Assembly (NCBI GenBank): GCA_964638515.1
Contig: CAZWZL010000001.1
Location: forward strand, 62,001 to 126,000
Length of the DNA stretch: 64,000 nt
Direction of reading: 5' to 3'
Origin: CAYPGJ01 sp964638515
Lineage (GTDB): Bacteria > Planctomycetota > Phycisphaerae > Phycisphaerales > UBA1924
Below, one piece after another: positions 45,144 to 54,040 of this stretch. The notes beneath the pieces were generated by a model. That model had not been told where the DNA came from and did no database searches. It saw only the letters and a program-made list of their open reading frames with translations. Every line of letters starts with the position of its first letter. Position 1 is the first letter of the stretch. The position numbers and the translations under genes were made by a program.

Positions 45144-46355
45144 TTAAAAGAAGTCGGGCATGCTGGGCGCGGCGCCGGCGGCGCGTCGGGTGGGGGCGAA
45201 GGCTTCGTTGAGGGCGGTGGCGGCGGCCGGCTCGGCTTGGGCGAGGTCGAGCATGGAGAGGGATTCGATGGAGGCGTGGCCGGAGTAGAGCGCCGCGAGG
45301 GCGCGGGTGTGGAGCCGAGCGTTGTGTGGTTTGGAAGAGGGCTCGACGTGGGCGCGGGAGTCTTGGATGGTGAGGGAGAAGGTGGCGTTGTTTTCAGGGA
45401 TGAGGTCGTCGTCGATGCGGAGGTTGAGGGAGGCGCGGGCTGAGGCTGGGTAGGCGCGGGCTTCGAGCGCGGACTTCACGTCGGCGATGCGGAGCATCCA
45501 TTCGTACTTGCTGTGGAGGGAGTAGCAGGCTTCGGGGAGATTGATGAGGAGCGGGCTTGCGGGCGCGGTGCGCCAGAAGATCTCTTCGCACATGGATCGT
45601 TGGTCGGAGAGGAAGGAGAGGAGTCGATTGGCGGCGCGTGGGGAGGCGGCGGCGATGTCGGTGATTCGCGTTTCGTGCTTGCCGGAGTCTCGTCGTTTCT
45701 GTGTGAACCAGATGTACCCGTCGATGTCGGCGGTGGGGGAGTGGACGACAAAGCCGCTGGCCTTGCCTTCGCGGGGGGACTCGACGCGGTTCCAGATGTA
45801 CTCGCGTCGGTCGAGGTGTCCGTCGGCGTTTTGTGCGAGGCGGGTGTAGAGGGCGCGGATGGCGGGGCGGTCGTTTTCGGCGAAGGGGCGGATGGGCGGG
45901 GCTTCGTCGTTTCGGACGCGGACGTTGAGGAGTTGCGGGTTGATGGAGGCTTCGTAGAAGAGGCCGGCTTCTTCGTAGCCGCACTTTCGGTAGAGGGACT
46001 TTGTGGCGGGGTAGAGGGTGGAGATGGGGAAGCCGGTGGCGCGTGCTTCTCGGACGGCGGCGCGCATGATTTCGAGTGCGGCGCCTTGTGCGCGGGCCTC
46101 GGGGGGCACGGCGACGCCGGCGACGCCGAGGGTGGGGACGGATCGTCCGCCGAAGAACTGACCCATGGGGACGAGGAGGAGCCCGGCGCGGAGGGAGTTG
46201 GAGTCGTCTTTGAGGATGCGGATGTTCTGGTGTCCGGCCTTGCTGAGCCATTCGCGGATGCCTTCGTCGTCGGCGGCGAAGGCGAGGGAGAGTGCGCGGC
46301 GATAGTCGGCGAGATCGTTGTCGGAGGAGGGCGTGGAGCAGGTGCGGGTGGTCAT
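45144..46355 (-). CDS. Eis-like GNAT N-acetyltransferase
   Basis: 403 residues. The N-terminal GNAT fold has VAGVAVPPEARAQGAALEIM, the acetyl-CoA loop, and YPATKSLYRKCGYEEAG. A second GNAT-like half (about 150-290) and an SCP2-like C-terminal domain (about 300-403) follow, as in mycobacterial Eis. The chain ends in PDFF; in Eis the C-terminal Phe carboxylate is catalytic. Substrate unknown, perhaps an aminoglycoside-like or polyamine amine. Its ATG overlaps the stop of the upstream HIT gene (ATGA). Confidence 0.8.
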   Translation of the reverse strand: MTTRTCSTPSSDNDLADYRRALSLAFAADDEGIREWLSKAGHQNIRILKDDSNSLRAGLLLVPMGQFFGGRSVPTLGVAGVAVPPEARAQGAALEIMRAAVREARATGFPISTLYPATKSLYRKCGYEEAGLFYEASINPQLLNVRVRNDEAPPIRPFAENDRPAIRALYTRLAQNADGHLDRREYIWNRVESPREGKASGFVVHSPTADIDGYIWFTQKRRDSGKHETRITDIAAASPRAANRLLSFLSDQRSMCEEIFWRTAPASPLLINLPEACYSLHSKYEWMLRIADVKSALEARAYPASARASLNLRIDDDLIPENNATFSLTIQDSRAHVEPSSKPHNARLHTRALAALYSGHASIESLSMLDLAQAEPAAATALNEAFAPTRRAAGAAPSMPDFF

Positions 46356-46966
46356 GGCGTGTGGGCTCGTTGGTTGGAGAGCTTGGACCAGGCCTCTCGG
46401 AAGCGTCTGGCCATTTCGATGGGGGCGGAGGGGTTGACGCGGATGCCTCCGACGACGGTCATGAAGTTGACGTCGCCGAGCCATCGGGGGACGAGGTGGA
46501 CGTGGACGTGTTGCGGTACGCCGGCGCCCGCGGCGCGTCCTTCATTGATGCCGACGTTGATGCCCTGTGGCGCGAGGGCGCGGTCCATGATGGCCATGGC
46601 GTCTTCGACGAGGGCCCAGAGGGCGGCGCGTTGTGTGGGTGTGTAGTCGAGGAGGCGTGGGCGAGATTCGCCCAGGGAGACGAGCATGTGTCCGTTGGCG
46701 TATGGGTAGAGGTTGAGCATGACGAGTCCGCCGCAGGATTCCCCGGCGAGTTCGTCGGTACGACGGAGGATGACGAGGTTTTGTTCGTCGTGTTCTGGGG
46801 TGAGCCAGTAATCGCGGAGGAAGCAGCCGGTTGAGCCGGGGAGGGATTGAGGGGGAGCGTCGTTGGGCGCGCCCGAGGCGCGTTCGGCGTCGGCCATGGC
46901 GCGGAGGTATCGCTCTCTCCATGGGGCGTAGAGGACGCGTGGTGAGCCGAGGGTTTCGCCGGGCAT
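46352..46966 (-). CDS. HIT-family nucleotide hydrolase/phosphorylase
   Basis: 204 residues. QHVHVHLVPRW holds the HIT triad HxHxH. The length and the LVILRRTDELAGESCGGLVMLN beta-hairpin fit the AP-4-A phosphorylase/Rv2613c-like branch more than Hint. It may act on diadenosine polyphosphates. It ends 4 bp into the Eis-like gene, so they form an operon. The ATG at 46966 has TACGAT 7 nt upstream and no Shine-Dalgarno sequence. Confidence 0.85.
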   Translation of the reverse strand: MPGETLGSPRVLYAPWRERYLRAMADAERASGAPNDAPPQSLPGSTGCFLRDYWLTPEHDEQNLVILRRTDELAGESCGGLVMLNLYPYANGHMLVSLGESRPRLLDYTPTQRAALWALVEDAMAIMDRALAPQGINVGINEGRAAGAGVPQHVHVHLVPRWLGDVNFMTVVGGIRVNPSAPIEMARRFREAWSKLSNQRAHTP

Positions 46967-46973
46967 GTCGGCA

Positions 46974-46979
46974 ATCGTA
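46974..46979 (-). promoter_or_regulatory. -10-like TACGAT box, 7 nt before HIT start
   Basis: TACGAT on the minus strand precedes the ATG at 46966 by 7 nt. The divergent pepA -10 box starts 12 bp further. Confidence 0.4.
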
Positions 46980-46990
46980 CGAAAACGCGA

Positions 46991-46996
46991 TACAGT
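46991..46996 (+). promoter_or_regulatory. -10-like TACAGT box before pepA
   Basis: GATACAGT, with hexamer TACAGT 39 nt before the pepA ATG, fits a leader of about 33 nt carrying AGAGGAG. Confidence 0.4.
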
Positions 46997-47035
46997 CGTT
47001 CCCCCGGACCCCTGGCTTGAGAGGAGCGATTGCGC

Positions 47036-48550
47036 ATGTTCGAGTCGATCAGTGTGATTCCCGCGTCGAAGAAGCAGCCGGCGTCGTCGACGTTGGTGCT
47101 TGGGTATTTCGCGCCGTCTGCGGCGAACGCGTCGGCGCGATTGGACAAGGCGTCGGGGTTGGTGCTGAAGCACGCTTCGATCGGGGAGGCGCTCAAGCGG
47201 CCCGAGGCGACGGGGGAGTTGGGGCGGATCGTGGAGGCGCATCCGGCGCGGGGTCGGCGGGTGCTTTTGGTGGGGCTTGGAGAGTCTTCGAAGCTGGACC
47301 TCGAGGGGTTGCGGACGGCGATGGGGAGCGTGGCGAGGAAGCTGGCGGAGTGCAAGGCGACGATGGTGTCGATGGAGCTGCATCATGCGCTCGCGCAGAC
47401 GGGGCTGATGTCGGCGGAGGCGCACGTGGCGATCGGGGAGGTGTTCGGGCTGTTGGCGTGTGATTTCTCGGCGTTCAAGGGGACGGGCGCGAACGGGGCG
47501 AAGCGGAGCGCGCTGGCGTTGCACACGTCGTCGGCGACGGCGCAGGCGGGGTTGACGAAGGGGCTGGGGATCGCGGCTTCGGTGAATCTGGGGCGGCGGA
47601 TCTCGAACTCGCCGCCGAACGTGGCGACGCCGCTGACGATCGCGCAGACGGCGGGCGAGCTGGCGAAGGGGTTGCCGCTGAAGGTGACGGTGATGAAGGG
47701 CGCGGAGCTGGCGAAGCACAGGATGGAGGGGCTGATCAACGTCGGGAAGGCGTCGGAGAACGAGCCCTGCATGATCCGGATGGAGTATGTGCCGGCGTCG
47801 AAGGCGGATCAGAAGAAGAAGCCGCTGGTGTTCATCGGGAAGACGATGACGTACGACACGGGCGGTCTGTCGCTCAAGGTGAACAACGGGATGCGTGGGA
47901 TGAAGGGGGACAAGGACGGCGGGTGCGCGGTGCTGGCGGCGATGCACGGGATCGCGTCGGTGATCCGGCCTCGGTTCCCGGTGGTGGGGCTGCTGGCGGC
48001 GGCGGAGAATTCGGTTTCGAATAATGCGTACAGGCCTGACGACGTGCTGACGTTCGCGAACGGGACGACGGTGGAGGTGACGAACACGGACGCGGAGGGT
48101 CGGCTGGTGCTGGCGGATGCGTTGTGCTGGGCGGAGCAGCACGAGAATCCCGCGGCGATCGTGGACCTGGCGACGCTGACGGGGGGCGTGGTGGTGGCGC
48201 TGGGGTCGACGTACGCGGGCTACTTCTGTGAGCACGCGGACCTGCGTTCGCGGCTCGAGTCGTCGGCGCAGGCCACGGGCGAGCGTGTGTGGCGATTGCC
48301 GATGCATCGCGAGTATCGCGACATGATGAAGTCGACGATCGCGGACATCATCAATTCATCGCCGGAGCGGAAAGCGCACCCGATCCAGGGCGCGGCGTTC
48401 CTGACGTATTTCGTGTCGGACTCGGTGGCCTGGGCGCACGTGGACATCGCGGGCACGCACCGCTCGGAGGGCGATCGTGGGTCGTTCGCGAAGGACACGC
48501 CGACGGGGTTCGGCGCGCGTCTGTTGATGCACCTTGCCGAGAACTGGTGA
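47036..48550 (+). CDS. pepA: Leucyl aminopeptidase (M17)
   Basis: 504 residues, the usual M17 length. The catalytic C-terminal domain has VFIGKTMTYDTGGLSLK with metal-binding Lys and Asp, then NTDAEGRLVLADAL, the PepA signature with metal ligands, and the bicarbonate-site Arg in it. The N-terminal domain is 1-170. The enzyme removes N-terminal residues from peptides in the cytoplasm and in some bacteria also binds DNA. ATG at 47036 chosen because AGAGGAG lies nine bases upstream. Confidence 0.95.
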   Translation: MFESISVIPASKKQPASSTLVLGYFAPSAANASARLDKASGLVLKHASIGEALKRPEATGELGRIVEAHPARGRRVLLVGLGESSKLDLEGLRTAMGSVARKLAECKATMVSMELHHALAQTGLMSAEAHVAIGEVFGLLACDFSAFKGTGANGAKRSALALHTSSATAQAGLTKGLGIAASVNLGRRISNSPPNVATPLTIAQTAGELAKGLPLKVTVMKGAELAKHRMEGLINVGKASENEPCMIRMEYVPASKADQKKKPLVFIGKTMTYDTGGLSLKVNNGMRGMKGDKDGGCAVLAAMHGIASVIRPRFPVVGLLAAAENSVSNNAYRPDDVLTFANGTTVEVTNTDAEGRLVLADALCWAEQHENPAAIVDLATLTGGVVVALGSTYAGYFCEHADLRSRLESSAQATGERVWRLPMHREYRDMMKSTIADIINSSPERKAHPIQGAAFLTYFVSDSVAWAHVDIAGTHRSEGDRGSFAKDTPTGFGARLLMHLAENW

Positions 48551-48567
48551 TCGTCGCGTGGCGCGGC

Positions 48568-49860
48568 TCAGGGGGCGAGGTCGACGACGTCGGCGATCCA
48601 GACCTGTGAGGAGGTCTTTGTGCCAAAGCCTTCCTGATCGGGCTTGAGCGCGGTCTCTTTCGCGCCGGCGGGGCGTTGCGAGGTCCACATCAGGTACTTG
48701 CCGTCCTTGGAGATGGCGGGAAGGCCGTCGAAGCCGCGAGAGTGGGTAATGCGGCGGCGCTTGAGTTCGGAGGGCGACTTGGAGGCGTTGGCGGCGAGGG
48801 GCGCTTCGATGGAGAAGATCTCGTAGTTGTCGTGGCCGATTTCGGAGGTGGTGTAGAGGAGGAACTGGCCGGAGGGGTGCCAGAAGGGGGCCCAGTTGAC
48901 ATGGTTGTTGTCGGTGACCTGCTTCTCGGCGACCACGCGTTTGAGCGCGCCGGAGGAGTCCCACTCGAGTTCGGCAATGAAGACCTGGAGGTTGTTGTCG
49001 CCCTTGGGATCGGAGCGGTAGCAGATGTGGGAGTTGTCGGGGGAGAAGAACGGGCCGCCGTCGTAGCCTTCGCGCGTGATGACGGGCGTGTGGGTCTTGA
49101 ACTCGATGTTGTAGATGTAGATGTCGGGGTTCTTGGTTTCTGGATCCACGCGGGTGTAGACGATGTTGCGGCCGTCGGAGGAGAAGGCGCACTCGGCGTC
49201 GTAGCCGTCGCGCGTCCAGAGGGGGAAGGGGGGGCCCTTCGCGGCGTTGACGAGTTCGGCGTTGTCCACGCCGGGGAGCAGGTCGGAGAAGATCTCGGGG
49301 ACGGGCTTGAAGCAGACTTCCATCTGGTTGGGGAATTCCCAGACGTAGGAGCCGGCCTCGCGTTTGTAGCCAGCGCCGCCGCCGGACGCGCCGGCGCCCT
49401 TGGGCTCGGGCTTGGGGAGCGCGGCGATGGTTGAGCCGAAGATGACGTTGTAGGAGGAGGTGGGGTGGAAGAAGCCGCAGGTGTTGGAGGAGCCTTCGGG
49501 GGAGAGAAGGAGGGGCGTGTCGATGCCCTTGACGTGACCGTCCTTGCCCTTGCCGAGGCGCGCGACGTACATCATGTAGTGGGGAGATGAGGCGGAGGTA
49601 TCGGCGACTGAGGCGGGCACGGCCTGAAAGACGATCCATCGCGCGTAGCTGTCGAAGTAGGCCTCGCCCGCGCGCGAGAAGGACTGCGGGACGGTGAGGC
49701 GGACGGGCGTGATGAAGGACTTGGCTTCTTCTGCGGCTTCCTGCGCGAGGACTTCGGGAGAGGGAGGGGTGGAAGGGGGCGCGTGGTGCGGGGAGGCTGG
49801 TTCGTGGGCCGCGGCTGAGAGGGAGAGTGAGGCGAGGATCGCGGTGGAGAGCAGGGGCAT
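48568..49860 (-). CDS. Secreted TolB/PD40-type beta-propeller protein
   Basis: 430 residues with a signal peptide (1-18). Repeats with WD40-like PD40 character recur: DGYDAECAFSSDGRNIVYTR, REGYDGGPFFSPDNSHICYRS, NHVNWAPFWHPSGQFLLYTT and RGFDGLPAISKDGKYLMWTS. Each has a Ser/His-x-Asp/Ser-Gly turn as in TolB. It is probably periplasmic, possibly in peptide or complex assembly. It is convergent with pepA. No tolA or pal is near. Confidence 0.8.
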   Translation of the reverse strand: MPLLSTAILASLSLSAAAHEPASPHHAPPSTPPSPEVLAQEAAEEAKSFITPVRLTVPQSFSRAGEAYFDSYARWIVFQAVPASVADTSASSPHYMMYVARLGKGKDGHVKGIDTPLLLSPEGSSNTCGFFHPTSSYNVIFGSTIAALPKPEPKGAGASGGGAGYKREAGSYVWEFPNQMEVCFKPVPEIFSDLLPGVDNAELVNAAKGPPFPLWTRDGYDAECAFSSDGRNIVYTRVDPETKNPDIYIYNIEFKTHTPVITREGYDGGPFFSPDNSHICYRSDPKGDNNLQVFIAELEWDSSGALKRVVAEKQVTDNNHVNWAPFWHPSGQFLLYTTSEIGHDNYEIFSIEAPLAANASKSPSELKRRRITHSRGFDGLPAISKDGKYLMWTSQRPAGAKETALKPDQEGFGTKTSSQVWIADVVDLAP

Positions 49861-49969
49861 GGCGTGGTCCTGGTTCGAGGTCGGGGATGGGGGCTCGGGG
49901 TCCGTGGGCCCGAGCGGTCGAGGCGCCGGCGATTCTAGAGAAGAACGTAGGGATTAGAGTCGTCAGTCG

Positions 49970-50686
49970 ATGCGGAGTTCGCTTGAGATTTCGGTGCTTC
50001 TTGCGGGCGAGAGGCTTGTGGTGATCGACAAGCCGTCGGGGATGCTGTCGGTACCCGGGAAGGGGGTGGGGAAGGAGGATTGTGCGGCGGCGCGGGTGCG
50101 GGAGATGTTCCCGGGGGCGACGGGGCCGCTGGTGGTGCATCGGTTGGACATGGACACGTCGGGGGTGATGGTGTTCGCGCTGGACGCGGAGGCGCAGCGG
50201 GAGCTGTCGAGGCAGTTCGAGCGGCGCGAGGTGGAGAAGCGGTACGTGGCGCTGGTGGAGGGGATGGTGGCGGGGGATTCGGGGGTGATTGAGGCGGCGA
50301 TTCGGTTGGACGTTCGGGCGCGGCCGTTTCGGATTCATGACCCCGTGTTGGGACAGGCGGCGCGGACGCGGTGGCGTGTGCTGGGGTATGAGGTGGATCG
50401 GACGAGGGTGGAGTTTGAACCGCTGACGGGGAGGACGCATCAGTTGAGAGTGCACGCCGCGCTGGCGCGGCCGGAGGGGTTGGGGCATGCGATCGTGGGT
50501 GACGCGCTGTACGGGGAGGCGGGGAGGAAGGTGTACGCGGCGCTGGTGCGGGGGGAGGAGCCGAGCGAAGAAAAGGATGAACAGCGTGTTGCGCGCGGGC
50601 GGTTGATGCTGCACGCGAGCTGGTTGCGGTTGAGAGAGCCGGGAAGCGGGAAGTGGATCGAGGTGGGGAGCGGGGCGGGGTTTTAG
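49970..50686 (+). CDS. RluA-family pseudouridine synthase
   Basis: 238 residues. The catalytic motif HRLDMDTSG has the nucleophile Asp60. Other RluA signatures are VVIDKPSGMLSVPG, EKRYVALVEG and GRTHQLRVHAA. There is no S4 domain at the N-terminus. RluA-family enzymes isomerise uridine in rRNA or tRNA; the target cannot be told here. Its end overlaps the convergent rdgB stop by four bases. Confidence 0.9.
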   Translation: MRSSLEISVLLAGERLVVIDKPSGMLSVPGKGVGKEDCAAARVREMFPGATGPLVVHRLDMDTSGVMVFALDAEAQRELSRQFERREVEKRYVALVEGMVAGDSGVIEAAIRLDVRARPFRIHDPVLGQAARTRWRVLGYEVDRTRVEFEPLTGRTHQLRVHAALARPEGLGHAIVGDALYGEAGRKVYAALVRGEEPSEEKDEQRVARGRLMLHASWLRLREPGSGKWIEVGSGAGF

Positions 50687-51321
50687 AAGGGGCGGTCGGA
50701 AATCAGCGCGTGGAGTTGTGGGGCGATGGCGCGTGCGGCGTTGGCGCGGTGTGAGCGTTGGTTTTTTTCGTCGGGGGAGAGTTGTGCGCTGGTTCGTCCG
50801 TCGGGGAGGAGGAGGAGTGGGTCGTAGCCGAAGCCGTGCCGGCCGAGGGGCGCGGTGGCGATGCGTCCTTCGAAGGCGCCTTGGGCGGTGGCGAGGATGT
50901 CGCCGTTTGGCGCGGCGAGGGCCATGACGCATCGGAATCGCGCGGCGCGTTGTTCGGTGGGTGTGTTTTGGAGCTGGTGGAGGAGTTTGGCGTTGTTGGC
51001 GGCGTCGCGTTGATCGCGTGGGATGGAGGGGCCGAGGGCGAGGCCGTGGTGGTAGTAGGCGGAGTGAACGCCGGGTTCGCCGTTGAGGGCGTCGACTTCG
51101 AGTCCGGAGTCGTCGGCGAGGCAGTGGTGGTTGGTGGCGCGGGCGTAGTAGGAGGCTTTGAGTCGGGCGTTGGCTTCGAAGGAGTCGCCGTCTTCGACGG
51201 GCTCGGGGATGGAGGAGACGTCGGGGAGATCGGCGAGGGAGAGGAGCGTTGCGGGCGCGAGGATGGCGCGGAGTTCTTCGAGTTTGTGTGGGTTGGTGGT
51301 TGCGAGAAGGAGTGGGGGCAT
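50683..51321 (-). CDS. rdgB: XTP/dITP diphosphatase (RdgB/HAM1)
   Basis: 212 residues. The N-terminal LLLATTNPHKLEELRAIL, LADDSGLEVDALNGEPGVHSA and the C-terminal SPDEKNQRSHRANA are the HAM1 fingerprints (substrate and Mg2+ binding). It removes non-canonical purine nucleotides. It shares its last bases with the convergent RluA-type gene. Confidence 0.93.
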   Translation of the reverse strand: MPPLLLATTNPHKLEELRAILAPATLLSLADLPDVSSIPEPVEDGDSFEANARLKASYYARATNHHCLADDSGLEVDALNGEPGVHSAYYHHGLALGPSIPRDQRDAANNAKLLHQLQNTPTEQRAARFRCVMALAAPNGDILATAQGAFEGRIATAPLGRHGFGYDPLLLLPDGRTSAQLSPDEKNQRSHRANAARAIAPQLHALISDRPF

Positions 51322-51357
51322 GGGAGGGGTGCATCCGGGGCTTGTGCGATGGCGAGT

Positions 51358-51363
51358 TAGTAT
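51358..51363 (+). promoter_or_regulatory. -10-like TAGTAT box, 8 nt before start
   Basis: TAGTAT is followed after 8 nt by the ATG at 51372, with no Shine-Dalgarno sequence. Confidence 0.35.
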
Positions 51364-51371
51364 GTGGTGTG

Positions 51372-52829
51372 ATGAGCGAGAGCGTCAGGGAAAGCGGGAT
51401 GATCGCGGTAACGGGGGCGACGGGGTACGTGGGTGGGCGGCTGGCGCCGCTGCTGCTCGAGGATGGGTGGCGCGTTCGGTGCGTGGTGCGATCGCCCCGG
51501 AAGGTGGAGGAGCGGGGGTGGCGATCTCGGGTGGAGGTGGTGGAGGACGACCTGTCGGATCGTGCGCGGCTGTGCGAGTCGCTGCGCGGGTGCCACGCGG
51601 CGTATTACCTGGTTCATTCGATGGAGGTGAGCGGCGCGGCGTACGCGGCGCGCGATCGGGCGTTAGCGCGGCGATTTGGGGAGTGTGCGCGAGAGGCGGG
51701 CGTGAAACGGATCGTGTACCTGGGCGGGCTGGGGGAGCTCGGCGGCAGGCTGAGCGAGCACCTTTCGTCGCGTCGGGAAGTTGAGCGGGAGCTTGAGCGG
51801 GCGGGCGTGCCGGTAACGGTGTTTCGGGCGGCGATGATCATCGGGTCGGGCTCGGCGTCGTTCGAGATCATGCGTTACCTGGTGGAGCGGCTGCCGGTGA
51901 TGATTACGCCGAGATGGGTGCGGACGGAGTCGCAGCCCGTGGCGATCGAGGACGTACTGCACTGGCTGGTTCGATGTTTGCGGACGGAGGGGACGGCGGG
52001 GGAGACGCTGGAGATCGGGGGTGCGGACGTGATGACGTATGACCAGATCATGCGGATCATGGCGGAGGAATTGGGGGTGCGCAGGCGGTTGATCATCCCC
52101 GTGCCGGTGCTGACGCCGAGGTTGAGCTCGGGGTGGATCAGCCTGATCACGCCCGTGTCGTATCGGATCGCGCGGCCGTTGGCGGAGGGGTTGCGAAACC
52201 GTGTGGTGGTGACTGACGCTCGGGCGATGGAGTTGATGCCGCACGAGCCGATGGGTGTTCGCGCGGCGATTCGTGAGGCGTTGGAGCGATCACGATTGCA
52301 CGATGTGGAGACGAGATGGTCTGCGGCGGGTCGGGTGACGGGCGATCCGGACTGGGCGGGGGGGACGGTGTTTGTGGATGAGCGGTCGATCGAAGTGGGC
52401 GCGGATCGAGCGAGCGTGTTTCGTGCGGTGTGTCGAGTGGGCGGCGGTCACGGCTGGTACGCGGGGGACATGCTTTGGCGTGTACGAGGCTGGTTGGACA
52501 CCTTGGCGGGTGGTCCGGGATTGCGGAGGGGGAGGCGGCATCCGGAGCGGGTGGAGTTCGGGGAGGCATTGGATTTCTGGCGGGTGATAGGGATCGAGCG
52601 GGACCGTTCGTTGCGACTGCTCGCGGAGATGCGGTTGCCGGGCGAGGCGGTGTTGGAGTTTGCGTTGCGGGATGGCGAGGGGGTGGATTCGACACGGCTG
52701 ACGATGTGCGCGCGGTTTCGGCCTCGAGGGCTCCTGGGGATCCTGTATTGGTACGCGGTCTTGCCGCTGCACCACGTGGTGTTCGCGGGGATGCTGCGGG
52801 GGATTCGACGCGCCGCGGAGAGAGGTTGA
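51372..52829 (+). CDS. NAD(P)-binding SDR-like protein fused to DUF2867
   Basis: 485 residues. The N-terminal Rossmann domain has VTGATGYVGGRLAPLL and an atypical-SDR (NmrA-like) run to about 290. The C-terminal third (about 320-485; DWAGGTVFVDERSIEVGADRASVFRAV, GGHGWYAGDMLWRVRGWLD) matches DUF2867, as in E. coli YbjT. The product is a putative NAD(P)H-binding oxidoreductase with a START-like lipid-binding tail. Function unknown. A start at 51399 is possible but would omit only nine residues. Confidence 0.85.
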   Translation: MSESVRESGMIAVTGATGYVGGRLAPLLLEDGWRVRCVVRSPRKVEERGWRSRVEVVEDDLSDRARLCESLRGCHAAYYLVHSMEVSGAAYAARDRALARRFGECAREAGVKRIVYLGGLGELGGRLSEHLSSRREVERELERAGVPVTVFRAAMIIGSGSASFEIMRYLVERLPVMITPRWVRTESQPVAIEDVLHWLVRCLRTEGTAGETLEIGGADVMTYDQIMRIMAEELGVRRRLIIPVPVLTPRLSSGWISLITPVSYRIARPLAEGLRNRVVVTDARAMELMPHEPMGVRAAIREALERSRLHDVETRWSAAGRVTGDPDWAGGTVFVDERSIEVGADRASVFRAVCRVGGGHGWYAGDMLWRVRGWLDTLAGGPGLRRGRRHPERVEFGEALDFWRVIGIERDRSLRLLAEMRLPGEAVLEFALRDGEGVDSTRLTMCARFRPRGLLGILYWYAVLPLHHVVFAGMLRGIRRAAERG

Positions 52830-53216
52830 TCAGATGTTGGGACGTTGGCCGATCGACGCGGAGATGCGTGAGCGGATGCCGCCTCGGCCTTTCCAGTCGG
52901 AGACGACTTCGAGCCAGAGCGGGTTCATGAGCGCGGCGAGGTCGTTGCGGATCTCATTGGTGACGGCTTCGTAGAAGATGCCCTGGGTGCGGAAGGACTG
53001 AAGGTACATCTTGAGTGATTTGAGTTCGACGCATCCCTTGGTTCCGCCCTGGGAGGCGGGGCGCGGGACGTAGCGGATGGTGAGCGTTCCGAAGTCGGGG
53101 TGCCCGGTCTTGGGGCAGAGGGAAGTGAACTCTTCCGCGATGTGCTCGATGAGGAAAGGGTGATCGCCCGCTTGCTCGGGCGTCGGGAAGGCTTCGAGGA
53201 GGGAGGTGTCGGGCAT
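52830..53216 (-). CDS. queF: NADPH-dependent 7-cyano-7-deazaguanine reductase
   Basis: 128 residues, the short (unimodular) QueF form. SLCPKTGHPDFGTL gives the nucleophile Cys34 and general acid Asp41. KGCVELKSLKMYLQSFR is the QueF NADPH/substrate motif, and FYEAVTNEI follows. It reduces preQ0 to preQ1 for queuosine in tRNA. The other queuosine genes are not in the window. It ends at the stop of the neighbouring SDR gene without overlap. Confidence 0.95.
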   Translation of the reverse strand: MPDTSLLEAFPTPEQAGDHPFLIEHIAEEFTSLCPKTGHPDFGTLTIRYVPRPASQGGTKGCVELKSLKMYLQSFRTQGIFYEAVTNEIRNDLAALMNPLWLEVVSDWKGRGGIRSRISASIGQRPNI

Positions 53217-53242
53217 GGCGGGCTTGGTGAGGTGAGCGAGGA

Positions 53243-53974
53243 TCAGGCGTTGCTATTGGGCGGGTTGAGCCGTTTGGCGTGGCGGATGATGCGGCCGGTG
53301 CGGGTGTAGACGATGTCTTCGCAGATGGCGCCGAGGAGGTCGGAGATGCGTTCGATCTCTCGGGAGGCGCGAAATGCGAGGAGCGCGGCGCGGTTGCTGA
53401 GCGTTTCGGTGGATTCCGCTTGTTCGATTTCCTCGAAGGCGCGGCGGGCGAGGGTGTCGAGGGTGGAGTCTTCGTCGATGAGGCGTTGCGCGGCGTCGGC
53501 GTCGAGTTCCTGCAGGGCGCGGATGGCGTCGTGGCTTCGTGGGATGACGCGATCGGCCATGTCGAGGAGGGCCGTGGGCCAGGCGGGGTTCTCGGCTTTG
53601 TCGAGGTAGAGGACGGACTTGCAGAGGCCCATGGCGTGGTCGGCGATGCGTTCGATGTCGGCGTTGGACTTGATGATGAGCATGAGGCGGCGGAGATCGC
53701 GGGCGACGGGCTGGTGGAGCGCGATGAGGCGGACGGTTTCCTCCTCGATGTGGACCTCTTCCTGATCGACCTCGGTGTCGCGGGCGCGGAGGCTCTTGGC
53801 GGCGGAGCGGTCGCACACTTTGAGCGCGGCCACGGCGGCTTCGAGGAGTTCGAGGGCGAGCATGCCTTCGCGGCAGAGCCGGTGATGGAGCGCTTCGAGC
53901 GCGGCGTGAAACTCGGTTTTGAAACCGGGGACGGGCGTGGGGGGCGGCTGGTTGGGTGGCTTGCTGTTGGGCAT
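53243..53974 (-). CDS. phoU: PhoU-like phosphate transport regulator
   Basis: 243 residues, all helical, with the two PhoU half-repeats. The metal-binding stretches are NADIERIADHAMGLCK (about 104-119) and SREIERISDLLGAICEDIVY (about 210-230). PhoU controls Pst uptake and PhoR signalling. No pst or phoB genes are here. Possibly co-transcribed with queF. A -10-like TACACT at 54003 and a GAGGAG sequence suit the start. Confidence 0.85.
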   Translation of the reverse strand: MPNSKPPNQPPPTPVPGFKTEFHAALEALHHRLCREGMLALELLEAAVAALKVCDRSAAKSLRARDTEVDQEEVHIEEETVRLIALHQPVARDLRRLMLIIKSNADIERIADHAMGLCKSVLYLDKAENPAWPTALLDMADRVIPRSHDAIRALQELDADAAQRLIDEDSTLDTLARRAFEEIEQAESTETLSNRAALLAFRASREIERISDLLGAICEDIVYTRTGRIIRHAKRLNPPNSNA

Positions 53975-54040
53975 GGCGCGTGCGGCGACTCTCCTCGGGG
54001 CGAGTGTATCGGGGTCACGGGGGAGGGAGCGGCGGCGGGA

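Noticed and set aside
48356..51334. 992-residue minus-strand open frame
   Set aside because: It spans four real genes and is a low-complexity Arg/His/Pro translation.
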